Shown here: positions 52,308-62,629 of the stretch, in pieces
Position numbering within the stretch: position 1 is the stretch's first letter
How the letters are laid out: each line of letters starts with the position of its first letter
From: Limnephilus marmoratus
Lineage: Eukaryota; Arthropoda; Insecta; Trichoptera; Limnephilidae
Assembly (NCBI GenBank): GCA_917880885.1
Contig: OU862908.1
Coordinates: forward strand, 8,778,501 to 8,842,500
Reading direction: 5' to 3'
DNA: 64,000 bases
Translations under genes and position numbers: made by a program
Notes under the pieces: generated by a model
The model's input: only the letters and a program-made list of their open reading frames with translations
The model's database searches: none
Told to the model about the DNA's origin: nothing

Positions 52308-52478
52308 TAAAAGAAATATTTAAATAGGTCGTATGCTTATCATTTTAGAACAACATGCAAATAGAACCATATGCAATCAGCTAGGGCATAATAATTCATT
52401 GCATAAGGTTCTAATTACATTTCCCTAATGCAATTCCAAGCTAAGGCCACATCCTATTTAAATATTTTTCTTTAACTA
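52308..52478. repeat. Inverted-repeat element
   Basis: AAAAGAAATATTTAAATAGG at the left and its near complement CCTATTTAAATATTTTTCTT at the right, about 170 bp apart. It is non-coding. Confidence 0.55.
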
Positions 52479-52832
52479 AAATACTTTACACAATATTGAA
52501 CCTCAAAAACAAAAATTGTTAAATTAGAACACGGTAAGGCGAAATTAGAACCCTATCCATCCAAAGTGACGAACTATAATGCGCCTCGTAACAACCATCA
52601 ACTGTCAAATACAAACAAAATAGAGAGTGTAAAGCTGGAAACAAACTAAGCCCACGCAACGCTACGCAACGTTCCTGTGCATGTTCACACTGGCCGACGT
52701 AGGTACGCGTCGCTGTGACCACGTGACAAGGGGTCTCTGGTTGTGCGCAGGCGCGTTTGATTCTACACATTTGACATTTATTTCTTAGGTTATGTTTATG
52801 TGATTCTCTTCTCAGCGGACGATAGCTTTGCC

Positions 52833-53166
52833 ATGTCTTCTGAAAGCGAATTTGAAGATGATTTGCTACGATTATTATTATTAAATCAATATTCTCGTAA
52901 AAAGAAAAATAAAAAAAGTGAGAAGTATTTGGGTCCACAACATCAAACAAAGACAAATGTTTGGTGAGTTCCATACTTTAGTAAAGGAACTAGAATCTGA
53001 TGACGGACGATTTTTCATGTACTTCCGTATGAGTAAAGTGGTATTTGAAGAGCTGCACAGCTTGAATGTGACATAAAAAAAGAAAACACACGTCTCCGAA
53101 AGTCAATTGGGACCAGAGAAAGACTGGCAGTGTGTCTAAGGTTTGATTGTCATTCATTCTAGGGGT
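52833..53166 (+). pseudogene. Harbinger transposase N-terminal remnant
   Basis: ATG at 52833 opens MSSESEFEDDLLRLLLLNQY. A one-base shift near 52930 then gives FGEFHTLVKELESDDGRFFM and YFRMSKVVFEELHSL. A second shift gives KSIGTRERLAVCLRF. These are the ordered landmarks of PIF/Harbinger nucleases before the catalytic DDE region, which is absent. It ends at the LTR insertion. Confidence 0.75.
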
Positions 53167-53810
53167 TGTTACGTTACGGAATTGTTTCCCGTGCGAGCTA
53201 ATAGCGAATTGACCCCTTGCACAGGCCCTCCGCCCCCCTCTCCCCACACCGCGTGGCGCCGGTAGCCAAGCGCCGAGCGGCTCCCCGCTTCCATTCCTTC
53301 GCCGGCCTTCGGCAGAACAACTGTGTTCCCCGTGATTCGCGCTAGTCGCTCTCCGTGAACTAACTTCACGATGTATTATTTGAATTGTGCTTTGTGCCCA
53401 GTACCTAGCCAGACGGCTGACTCCGCATCTCCCGTTATGTGAGTACCAATCTACTCACCTCCCACACCGTGTGCTATGAACTACTTCTAACTTCACTAAA
53501 CGTGTAGAGAGAGGAGAAAATTCTCGTTAGGCTAGCAGTGTAGTTAACCATGTGTTTCGTGTACCACCCTGTTCTGTTTTTACGAATAAACCCTTTAAGT
53601 GCTAAAACTGTGTTCTGATTGAGGAAGGAGACCCGGGGATTGTGAGGAAAGGAGGCGGAGGAGGAATTGCCAAGCGAACCACAGGCACTCGCCCTGTTTT
53701 TAGGAGGAACCTTGCTTGCGCCGACTCTGAGCTAGTCGTCGGCCGTGTATTGCGTGTCCTTTACAGGTGTAGGGTTTAGCAAATGGCCGCAAGTAGTGGC
53801 AATGCTAACA
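53167..53810 (+). repeat. 5' LTR
   Basis: It begins TGTTACGTTACGGAATTG and ends GGCAATGCTAACA, with TG/CA termini and AATAAA at 53585-53590. It differs from the 3' LTR by about one substitution and two small run-length changes, indicating a recent insertion. Confidence 0.9.
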
Positions 53811-53945
53811 CTGGCGTTCCCAACTAAGGGGCAATTTTTTTTTCTTTCCTCCTCATCTTTTCCCCCACGTTGTGCTAACACTGGGCCCAACGTGGTGCAT
53901 TTTTTTGCGTTTTGGTGCTAACACTGGCGCACAATTTTGGGGCAA
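53805..53945 (+). repeat. Primer-binding-site-like motif in three copies
   Basis: GCTAACACTGGCG, the LTR end plus the first bases of the binding site, recurs as GCTAACACTGGGCCCAACGT near 53873 and GCTAACACTGGCGCACAA near 53921. The second resembles the site complementary to tRNA-Lys. Only the first is at the correct place. Confidence 0.55.
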
Positions 53946-54706
53946 TATTTTTTTTTTTCCTCTAATCTTTTCCCACGTTTTACGCCGACACCTCCCTCTT
54001 CACAGTCGCTCGTCTCGTTCTTCAATCAGCAATTGTTTAAACTTTATAATGCATAATGTTTTGTCTTGTTACTCCCAATTTGTCTAGCATTTCCATCAAG
54101 AACCCCGGCGCGATTGTAACTTCGAATTGCAATTTAAATTATCACGGGCACGATTCCTTCATTTTCGAGTCGTCACTCGACAAAACATTATCACCGGTAT
54201 TCCTACGTAAAGTGCTCAACCAAGAAAGTTGCCGTCGTGAATAATATAGTGTTTACAAGTGTCGACCGGCTAAATTTGCTAGTTTCAAATACAAGATTAA
54301 TAGTGGAAATGTACACAAATATTTAAAACAAAGTTATTCAACAATTAAAATCCTGTATATGATAAACCAATTACCCGCTTCGTTTCCCGAAAGTTAATTA
54401 ACCAGTTTTTATTAATAAACTTATTCCGCAGAGTGCTGGTCTGTATTTGATATCGACATATTCTGCGAGTAGGGGACTATTTCGCAAAATACTGGCCTGT
54501 ATATATAACGGCATATTTTGCAGCTTAAGGGAAACAAGTGGATTAAATTCTTTCTACCTTTTGACAATTGGGCATTTTTTTTGTACTTCTGTCGTCCGTT
54601 TCCCCCTTTTTCTTGCGCACCTATCATCTTTCATAAAGAAACAGACGACATAATTCGAAAAATGCCTAGTTCGCGTTGACGTCGATTTTTTTTTTTTTTT
54701 TTTTAC

Positions 54707-54860
54707 AGTGAATACCGCACAAGAATCTCAACTGCTCCCGTCTGGAGCCAGTGAGACTATGGCATCCCCAATTGGGGTATGTTGTGAGGCTGAAGGTAGT
54801 GGGGAGGGGAAGGAGGTGGGGAAGAGGAAGGTTGGGAAGTACCTGGCTATTCAGATCTGG
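54707..54860. repeat. Dispersed repeat inside the LTR element
   Basis: GAATACCGCACAAGAATCTC to GGGAAGTACCTGGCTA, with a poly-T run before it. It is a copy of 5822-5963. Confidence 0.6.
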
Positions 54861-55032
54861 TCACCAAACACGGCTAAAGCCATTTTCAAGCAACGTTTCA
54901 ATTCTGAATGGTGGTCTTACACCAGGGCGATACTAATAGTATCTTCCACTCTGGAACATGCCGCAAATATACTATATATTATTAAATGAATTAATTGTGA
55001 AATAACACAAATTAATCAAATAAAATTTATTT

Positions 55033-55107
55033 GCGCATGCCGGGTTCGAACCCGCGACCTCCGGAATGTGAGTCAAGAGTCTTAGCCACTGGACTACGGA
55101 GGTCGTC
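55033..55107 (-). other. tRNA-like sequence inside the LTR element
   Basis: On the - strand, TAGTCCAGTGGCTAAGACT matches an A box and D arm, and GGTTCGAACCC is a perfect B box. GACCTCC pairs with GGAGGTC rather than forming a proper acceptor with the 3' end, so it is a tRNA-derived relic, perhaps a SINE head. Confidence 0.55.
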
Positions 55108-55509
55108 AAAAGATTCCTCGAAAGCTAACATTATATCCGTATGCACATTTCTGCATATAACTTGTTATGACGAAAGGAAGTTGGCGTGTAAATACCAATA
55201 ATTGGTGATGCTCAAATCAGGCTAGTCTAGCCACGTAAATAAAAAAAACTATTCCCCAAGACATTGTTGAATTTTCAAACAAATACTTCCACGAAAACTT
55301 GTATAAAAGAAAAAATATTTCTTTTTTTTTCTAAAGAACCCCCCTTTGGAAAGCTAATCGAAATATTCCAAAAAACATGTTCGTTTAAGGCGAACCTCGT
55401 TCCGTTTTTTTATTTCCGGACTTTTGCAAATTTGCAAACCTTTTTCAAAAACATCGGAATAAATTCTAAAAACGTGTTCCATTAAATTGAATCCCGGCTC
55501 GTGAAATTT

Positions 55510-55910
55510 TCATACCCGGACTTTGAAAAATTTTCAACAATTTCCAAAACAGCTGGATTTTTTCACAAAATCACGTTTTTTGAGGCAAACCGCTGCGCAA
55601 TTTTTTTTCATTATATGGACTTTGAAAATTTTCAACAAATTCCCAAAACATCTGGATTTTTTCACAAAATCACGTTTTTTAAGGGAAACCGCTGCCCAAA
55701 TTTTTCTCGTTTTTGGACTTTGAAAAATTTTCAACAAATTTCCAAAACATCTGGATTTTTTCACAAAATCACGTTTTTTAAGGGAAACCGCTGCCCAAAT
55801 TTTTCTCGTTTTTGGACTTGAAAAATTTTCAACAAATTTCCAAAAACATCTGGAATTTTTCACAAAATCACGTTTTTTGAGGCAAACCCCTGCCCAAATT
55901 TTCAAATAAA
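55510..55910. repeat. 99-bp tandem repeat, four copies
   Basis: Units start near 55518, 55617, 55715 and 55814 and contain GGATTTTTTCACAAAATCAC and a GGACTTTGAAAA block. Because the unit is near a multiple of three, open frames run through it on both strands: 55501-55821 on the + and 56001-55534 on the -. Confidence 0.8.
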
Positions 55911-57409
55911 CCAAACACTTATAAAAAACGTGTTTTTTTTTCAAAAACTTTTTGTAAAAAATACGTCCCCAGTGGTCAATCTCTGCCCAATTTCTTTCCA
56001 ATTGCGAGTCTAGTTCTCACTTTTTCCAACATAAGGTCACTCTGATACGATCTTATACACCATGGAAGTTCCTCAAGTTACGCTGGGTATAATCCCACAC
56101 ATTTTTACTTCAAAAAAGGAGGAACTACTGCAGGCCCTGAGAAATAGAAAGATTTCTCTTAGGAATAATTCCAAAATGCCTTACTGTGACGGAATCAGTA
56201 AATTCCATCACATCAAGTACTCAGGCGTTATCAAATTGGCAAAACTCTTGTCATAAGTGACGTGAGTTACATGTAAATATTAAATGTAAATAATCACCCA
56301 TATGGGCATTCGTAAGGTAATCCTTACACCCGAAGGCACATTAATGTCAACGGTAGCCTAACTCCTGTACATTCTTTTTCTTTTTGCATAATTTTATATG
56401 TTCTTGTACATCCTGCGTGCCTTGCCTGCTGTACCACAAGAGCACCTCTTGGGGCACCGTTTTCATACTTGTATGCATCCTCTTCCTGAAATTGATCACT
56501 TCGGGAAAGGGCCTCCTTTTCCTCCTACCATCAACGGTTCCGGAAAACTCCTGCTCCAAGACGTCGCTTTCCTTTTCACAATTCTAGCAGCATCCGCGCG
56601 TTTTTTTTTTTCTCACCTCATCGCCTCATCTTGTCATATCACCTTTTTTTAATTGTTTTGTGTCGGGTTTTTGTCGTACCAGTACGTCCCTACCCTAATG
56701 TTGTAAATATAAAATCTTAAGTGCAAGTCTGTATAATAACCATTGGTTTCAGACCATTGCCGCAGCTCACTACTATGGTCACAGCACCATATTGTAAGAA
56801 TGTCGCGACGATTTCTGTTATAATAGGAAACCCTCCCGTTTTTTCTTTTTCTTTTTCCTCTTCACCCCATCCTAACACATTCATAGTAATGTTGTATATT
56901 GGGGATCGTTTCGAATACACCAAATGTACACACCTATCAGGTCACATTCGCTGGATTCGAAACAATTCAAGGGCAACCTTGTTGCTACTTGTGGTTTTTC
57001 TTCTTTTTCCAAAAATTAGAATGGCGCTCAACCCAATTGCTCTATTTTTTTCCAGAATCGTATTTTGTCGGATTCTGAGAAAAATATTTGTTATAAAAGT
57101 GACAATACGTTTCGTCCCTTCATTAACATTGTTCTTTGTACATATACAACTTCATTATGAGGTACAATATTTTATCATGACATCAGTTTCTTTTGTCCTT
57201 TATTGTACCATTATTCTTGTTTGAAGTTTAAAATCTTGGCCAGATCTTCAATAAAATTTGTATTTATCGCCTTTTGGCAAGTCTTGTAACGTATGCTAAT
57301 ATGAAATTATTAAGCTACAGCAGTGCCGTATTAATTACATCATTGCAAAACCGCCGCCTGTATTGAATGGGGACCCACATTTCCGAACGTAAACTTTTGT
57401 AACATTATA

Positions 57410-57960
57410 GGCGCGAGCCTTACAATATCTACTATTATAGGTGTGAACCTTCCAATATCCACTGCTATAGATGCGAATCTCATAATATCTTTGTGTTTTT
57501 ACACGTCACGGGGAGTCCGTCATAACTACTCATTGTTTGCTCGTCAACACAGGGTTGTTGATCGAGAGGGTGATTTATCTCATTAAATTGTTTTAAATAC
57601 CTATTGGGTTACTGTCTTTCAATACTGGGCAAAATTTGTTGTAAATCGTTCATTCCTGTCACGTGAGACGTGACAATATCTACCATCATAGGAGAGATCC
57701 TCAAAACATCCGCCATGATACGAGAAGTTCGTTATAATTACTTTATACTCTTAACTAAATGTTATTGAGTTGGTCGTGTGTCTTTTGGCATGAGAACCGC
57801 CCCTTTTTGGTTGTGTGTCTTTTGGCATGAGAACCGCTTTGTTATAACTGTGTACTTATATAATCTGTGCACCAAACGTGAAGACGTTACAATACTCACC
57901 ATGAGTCGTGCGAACGAAATAATATCTACCCCCATGTTTGTGTGACCTACCAAGTGTAGA
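57410..57960. repeat. Short degenerate repeats in the LTR element interior
   Basis: The motif ACAATATCTACTATTATAGG and variants recur near 57423, 57448, 57673 and 57889. GTGTGTCTTTTGGCATGAGA is duplicated 38 bp apart at about 57775-57830. It is non-coding. Confidence 0.5.
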
Positions 57961-58873
57961 TCACACGTCTTTTATGTCAGTGTATTCCTTTTGTCCCACA
58001 CTACCAAATGGTATTGTAATGTGCCAGGATAACTGCTGTAGACCTTGTTTCACCTTCCACTCAGAGGTCGAATTTCGGAAATAGCCGAGTCCTCAGCAGT
58101 TTTCTTCGTTCAAATGTTCCCAATTGTCACCCTTTCCCTTCCTCGAAATTATCCGTGAATGGGGATATATGCGTTACGCACTTGGCGTTTCGTTTGTCAA
58201 ATGGGACAACCTTCATACACGGATCCTTTCAACTTCCTACTCCTTTCCCACTTTTCATAACTTATTTGTACTCAATGTTTTTGTTCTTCGAAAGTAGAAA
58301 AAATGCTACCGTATAGACGTGAGCATACGTCATGGAAGACCAACTTCTTTCGAACGTGGCATTTTGTCATACGTACAAACCCTTACCTACGTGTTCTTGG
58401 AAATGTATTTAGTTTAAAAAAAAACTAAATGGGTTAAACAGAACCTTCCTTGAATACGTACCTTTGTAATATGTATAAGTCTGTAGTTACACTTAGTTAA
58501 CTCTCTCTCCGTCTCTCTCTCTCTCTACACGTCAAACAAATCCAATCTTTCTCAATATGCACACCTTGTTTCTCTCCAAACCTTTTCATCATTGGTCTAC
58601 CAGGCAGGTAAACTTCAAGAATTTTGTTCTAATAATAATTTTTCGCCGGATTAATAAGAAGACCAGCAGCTCTTCACCCTATCTACACCTGCGCCTCTCT
58701 TCATGCTGCCTTCACTACCGTCACGGAGGTCCCATGCCTTCAAACCCTGCGTACCAAAAGCACCCGACCACACCTAACATAACCTAGTGTGAGTCGTGCG
58801 TGTAGTTGCGAATTGTATCATCACCCAACCATCACTCAAACAAACCCGAGCACGTCAGCTCTAGGTTGGTTCA

Positions 58874-59233
58874 TGTTCCTGTTGCCATTGTACAAATGTT
58901 CCTGTTGCCATTGTACAAATGTTCCTGCTGCATCTTGCAAATGTTCCGGTTGCCATCGTGCAAATGTTCCTGCGGCATCTCGCAAATGTTCCTGTTGCCA
59001 TTGTACAAATGTTCCGGTTGCCATCGTGCAAATGTTCCTGCGGCATCTCGCAAATGTTCCTGTTGCCATTGTACAAATGTTCCGGTTGCCATCGTGCAAA
59101 TGTTCCTGCGGCATCTCGCAAATGTTCCTGTTGCCATTGTACAAATGTTCCTGCTGCATCTTGCAAATGTTCCAGCTGCACCTTGCAAATGCTCTGTTGC
59201 CATCATGCCAATGCTCCTGTGCCTTTGCGCAAA
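58874..59233. repeat. 22/23-bp minisatellite with higher-order structure
   Basis: Alternating 23-bp (TGTTCCTGTTGCCATTGTAC plus AAA) and 22-bp (TGTTCCTGCTGCATCTTGCA plus AA) units. Variants form a 68-bp three-unit block repeated three times in the middle. Open frames in five or more frames here are a consequence of the repeat. Confidence 0.8.
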
Positions 59234-59953
59234 TAACAATACCAACGATTGTTCACACAAAAATCCCACTGTATACTAACCAGTGTACCAACCACCATCA
59301 CAACAACGGCTGTCATGCACACAAACCACCTCCTCTATAAAGGACCAACCACCAATTACAATTCCACTCTCCAGTACCTCAATGATGTCATACTGGCCCA
59401 CCCACAGGATCCGGAAGCAGCTACCTTTTTGACCTCTGTGACAGGTAGAACCCTCTCCACCACCAAGAAGCCTCATCCTGCGTTCTCTTCTTCGTGTTTT
59501 CTTTAAGGCCCTAGTGTTCCTTGAGTGTAATCTCAAATGGGCCAGGTTACTGTGACAAAGTAACCTTATAACTTCAGTGCAACGTTCAAACACCCCAAAC
59601 ATCCTACGCAAACCACGCTACGCAAACTTAGCTCACAGACCAATGATACAATTTAGATTCATTTTTTTTCTATCACTGCATAACCCTTGTACCTTTCTCC
59701 AGCAGGTCCTTGTTTATATTTATGTATGCCACTGCTCTTTCATGTACATTCATGTATAATTCTTTGTTCACCATGCTTTTTTTTCTCTTTTGTTTTTGTT
59801 TCTACTATTTTGTAGCTAGCAACTTTTTCTTTTTCTCTCTCTCTCTCTCTCTCTCTCCCCTTTCTCTTGGATGTTTTTTTTTTTTGGCACAAGTGCTAGA
59901 AGGGTAAGAGGATTTCTTAGCCCTACTGCTCCATTACCACGTCGCCTTTTTTG

Positions 59954-59969
59954 CGGCGAGGGGGGAAGT
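59954..59969 (+). promoter_or_regulatory. Polypurine tract of the LTR element
   Basis: GCGGCGAGGGGGGAAG directly abuts the 3' LTR, the normal position for priming plus-strand DNA synthesis. Confidence 0.8.
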
Positions 59970-60613
59970 GTTACGTTACGGAATTGTTTCCCGTGCGAGC
60001 TAATAGCGAATTGACCCCTTGCACAGGCCCTCCGCCCCCTCTCCCCACACCGCGCGGCGCCGGTAGCCAAGCGCCGAGCGGCTCCCCGCTTCCATTCCTT
60101 CGCCGGCCTTCGGCAGAACAACTGTGTTCCCCGTGATTCGCGCTAGTCGCTCTCCGTGAACTAACTTCACGATGTATTATTTGAATTGTGCTTTGTGCCC
60201 AGTACCTAGCCAGACGGCTGACTCCGCATCTCCCGTTATGTGAGTACCAATCTACTCACCTCCCACACCGTGTGCTATGAACTACTTCTAACTTCACTAA
60301 ACGTGTAGAGAGAGAGGAGAAAATTCTCGTTAGGCTAGCAGTGTAGTTAACCATGTGTTTCGTGTACCACCCTGTTCTGTTTTTACGAATAAACCCTTTA
60401 AGTGCTAAAACTGTGTTCTGATTGAGGAAGGAGACCCGGGGATTGTGAGGAAAGGAGGCGGAGGAGGAATTGCCAAGCGAACCACAGGCACTCGCCCTGT
60501 TTTTAGGAGGAACCTTGCTTGCGCCGACTCTGAGCTAGTCGTCGGCCGTGTATTGCGTGTCCTTTACAGGTGTAGGGTTTAGCAAATGGCCGCAAGTAGT
60601 GGCAATGCTAACA
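59970..60613 (+). repeat. 3' LTR
   Basis: Nearly identical to 53167-53810 and followed by the GGGT target duplication. Confidence 0.9.
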
Positions 60614-60758
60614 GGGTATAATATTCAAAGTCATGCCATGAATGGCTGAAATTTCCTCCCAAGCTGCACTGCTTATGCAGAATCCTATAATCCTGTAATT
60701 TGATTTTATAAATAACTTCGTGCCGTCTAACAGTTTCAATGAACTGTTCGTCATCCAT
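60614..60758 (-). pseudogene. MADF-domain remnant of the split Harbinger element
   Basis: On the - strand, 60758 opens MDDEQFIETVRRHEVIYKIK then LQDYR. After one frameshift near 60670, SSAAWEEISAIHGMTLNIIP gives the second half of a MADF domain. It ends at the LTR insertion. It is the partner gene of the transposase remnant at 52833, in convergent orientation. Confidence 0.65.
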
Positions 60759-61261
60759 TTTCGAATAATATCTGTCTAAAAAACAACCACAGATATAGCG
60801 AAACATAACTTTAGATGCTTAGATAACACCACAAAGATGTAAAATCATCTCGTAGTAGGCGTGACCATACCCCCTCCACCTTCCACATGGCCCACGCCGA
60901 TCTGGCTGTGGCAGATCCGCGTCGGTTTGCGGTGCATGGAGCTAGTCTGATTCGATAGAAAATGTATGGATGGTAAGTAGTCCAGATATGGAAATGGTGA
61001 TGTCTACCTATGTCGCGTCGCATTGTGTGGGCTTAGTGTGGTTTTACCTTAAGTGTTGCTAGAACCTTGTAAAATAAATGGAGCTTAATTTTAGAATTTC
61101 TTCATACAAGTATCTGCAGAAATAAAACACGTATGGTTCTGAAAAGTATTTGAATAGGTTATAGAAATGAGCAAAAGAAATGGTTTTGTATTCAAAGGTC
61201 AAAAAAATGTCAGTCAGAACCTTATCCAACTGAAGTGTCAATGTTCGTTGTATAAACAATT

Positions 61262-61370
61262 GAGCGATAGCTACCCAATTTTGGGTAGCACCGCTAATGC
61301 CCTTGAGTGATAGCTACCCAATTTTGGTTGCACCGCTAATGCCCTTGAGCAATAATGGCTCAAGGGCATT
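61262..61370. repeat. 43-bp tandem duplication ending in a hairpin
   Basis: GATAGCTACCCAATTTTGG is repeated at 61266 and 61309 (two units of about 43 bp). AATGCCCTTGAGC (61338-61350) pairs exactly with 61358-61370 across a 7-nt loop. Confidence 0.65.
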
Positions 61371-61822
61371 CGATTTAGAGCTGAAGGTAGATTATTTTTA
61401 TGAATTAAAATTAATTTATTTTGAACTTCCCGCAATCACCTAATATGTTTAATCGCTAATTTAATTAAGCTTCTACTGAATACTAAAAGACATCACTAAT
61501 GTTCCTCTAGTAACATTAGTGTAATGTAATATTGTAGACAAAGTTTTGTATTGTGTGGTCTGCATGTAGGCGTAAAATTAATTTCTAAAAATTGAACATC
61601 AGTTTACATATTAAAAATTGCATACTTTTATTTTTTTTGTCTGTAGTTATTTCCAGTAGACATAGACCATAGACAACATAAAGATATTGAGATATTCAAT
61701 ATTTTCTAAAAAGAGTACAAAGTAGTGCAATTCACTAATTTAGTGACCGAACAACTCAACAATATGCAACTTCATCACCCCTTTGAAGTCAAAATTATGA
61801 AAAAAACTTGGTTTTACAATAC

Positions 61823-61910
61823 CGAAAGTTGTATTCCTCCCGGGGCGGTTCCATCCAAAATGTTTATGGCACTCTGAGCTGCTTCCGGTCTTTCGTATGT
61901 GACAAATCCC
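61823..61910 (-). CDS. RRM-domain exon of an unidentified RNA-binding protein
   Basis: An 88-bp exon on the - strand between a TTTTAG acceptor and a GTATTG donor reads GFVTYERPEAAQSAINILDG then TAPGGIQLS. GFVTY is the RNP1 core strand of an RNA-recognition motif, followed by the helix A..AI..L.G, and the end fits the fourth strand. Without the donor the frame would stop three codons later. No neighbouring exon was recognised, so the gene probably extends beyond the window on the right, and possibly has exons separated by long introns. The RRM family cannot be decided from one exon. Confidence 0.5.
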
Positions 61911-61965
61911 CTAAAATGAAAATAAATATGAATAAGTAATACATCAAATTATAGTATTTAATCAT

Positions 61966-62275
61966 TAAGACAATATTAACGACTCTCAAATGAAAAATAG
62001 AAAAAGAAAAATCAGAAAAAGATCTGGTCGCATCTAGCAGGATCTTAGCCTTGCCGGGCTCTGCTCTAACTGCTGAGCTAATTCGACCCCTTCAGTCAAT
62101 TGTCAAATAGTCATTGTATTCAATTCATTATATTTTGTATCGTAATTCAACTAAGAACGTCAACATTATCTTCATTTCCTTATTGTATATTCTTATTGGC
62201 TGCTATCTTTATGTATGAATACAAAATTCTTCCCAAACTAAATATAATCTATGTAATATATCAATTTTTATTTTA
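61966..62275. mobile_element. tRNA-like inverted-repeat element, copy 2
   Basis: AGACAATATTAACGACTC, AAAAATCAGAAAAAGATCTG, then a - strand tRNA-like part (GTCGAATTAGCTCAGCAGTT), then CATTATCTTCATTTCCTTA and GGCTGCTATCTTTATGTATG in the same order as 19815-20145. The right end is decayed. Confidence 0.6.
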
Positions 62276-62474
62276 TTGCGCAACATCTATTGACTTTTCC
62301 GCAAGTTTAGAATGAATATTTTATTATATTTTTGGAATAACTTAACCCATTTCGTCTGAGCCGCCATAATTTAACGTAGATATGTTGGAAGGCCTCCCCT
62401 CTGAGCCGCCATAATTAAGGACTCCCGGAAGCATGTGCATGTCAATGAATAAAAACTCAAATTGTAATTTTTAA

Positions 62475-62610
62475 TTATTGAAGACAATATTAGTGACTCA
62501 ATCAAAAATTTGAAACAGAAAAATCAAAACAAGATACGGTCGCATCTAGGAATTAAATCAAGACATTAGCATTGCCAGGTCTCTGCTCTAAACACTGAGC
62601 TACTTCGACC
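62475..62610. mobile_element. tRNA-like inverted-repeat element, copy 3 (truncated)
   Basis: ATTGAAGACAATATTAGTGA, AGAAAAATCAAAACAAGATA, then the - strand GGTCGAAGTAGCTCAGTG. It stops within the tRNA-like part. Confidence 0.55.
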
Positions 62611-62629
62611 TTATCCCCTAATAGACTGG

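Larger units (their letters stand above)
53167..60613 (+). mobile_element. Full-length non-autonomous LTR retrotransposon (LARD-like)
   Basis: Two 644-bp LTRs (53167-53810, 59970-60613) flank a 6.16-kb interior. The target duplication GGGT (53163-53166, 60614-60617), a TGG-starting primer-binding-like site at 53812 and a polypurine tract at 59954-59969 define a complete element and its + orientation. I see no gag, protease, reverse transcriptase, RNase H or integrase in any frame. The interior is made of repeats and short frames. Mobilisation would depend on proteins from another element; the 4-bp duplication fits Gypsy-type machinery. Confidence 0.85.
52633..61049. mobile_element. PIF/Harbinger element split by an LTR retrotransposon
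   Basis: The left end AGCTGGAAACAAACTAAGCC and the inverted right end AGGTAAAACCACACTAAGCC (read inward from 61049) are flanked by TAA (52630-52632 and 61050-61052), the PIF/Harbinger target duplication. Inside are the start of a transposase gene on the + strand and a MADF gene start on the - strand. The element is interrupted by the LTR retrotransposon and its duplicated target. Without that insertion it is only about 970 bp, so most of both genes had already been deleted. Confidence 0.75.

Noticed and set aside
52519..52974. 151-codon - strand frame
   Set aside because: It overlaps the Harbinger transposase start on the + strand, and its own sequence shows no domain.
56721..57224. 167-codon frame in the LTR element as an envelope-like or membrane protein
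   Set aside because: It is hydrophobic because the DNA is T-rich; there is no conserved motif, signal peptide plus domain order, or neighbouring gag-pol.
58789..59340. 183-codon cysteine-rich protein
   Set aside because: The cysteines come from a 22/23-bp minisatellite that leaves several frames open on both strands.
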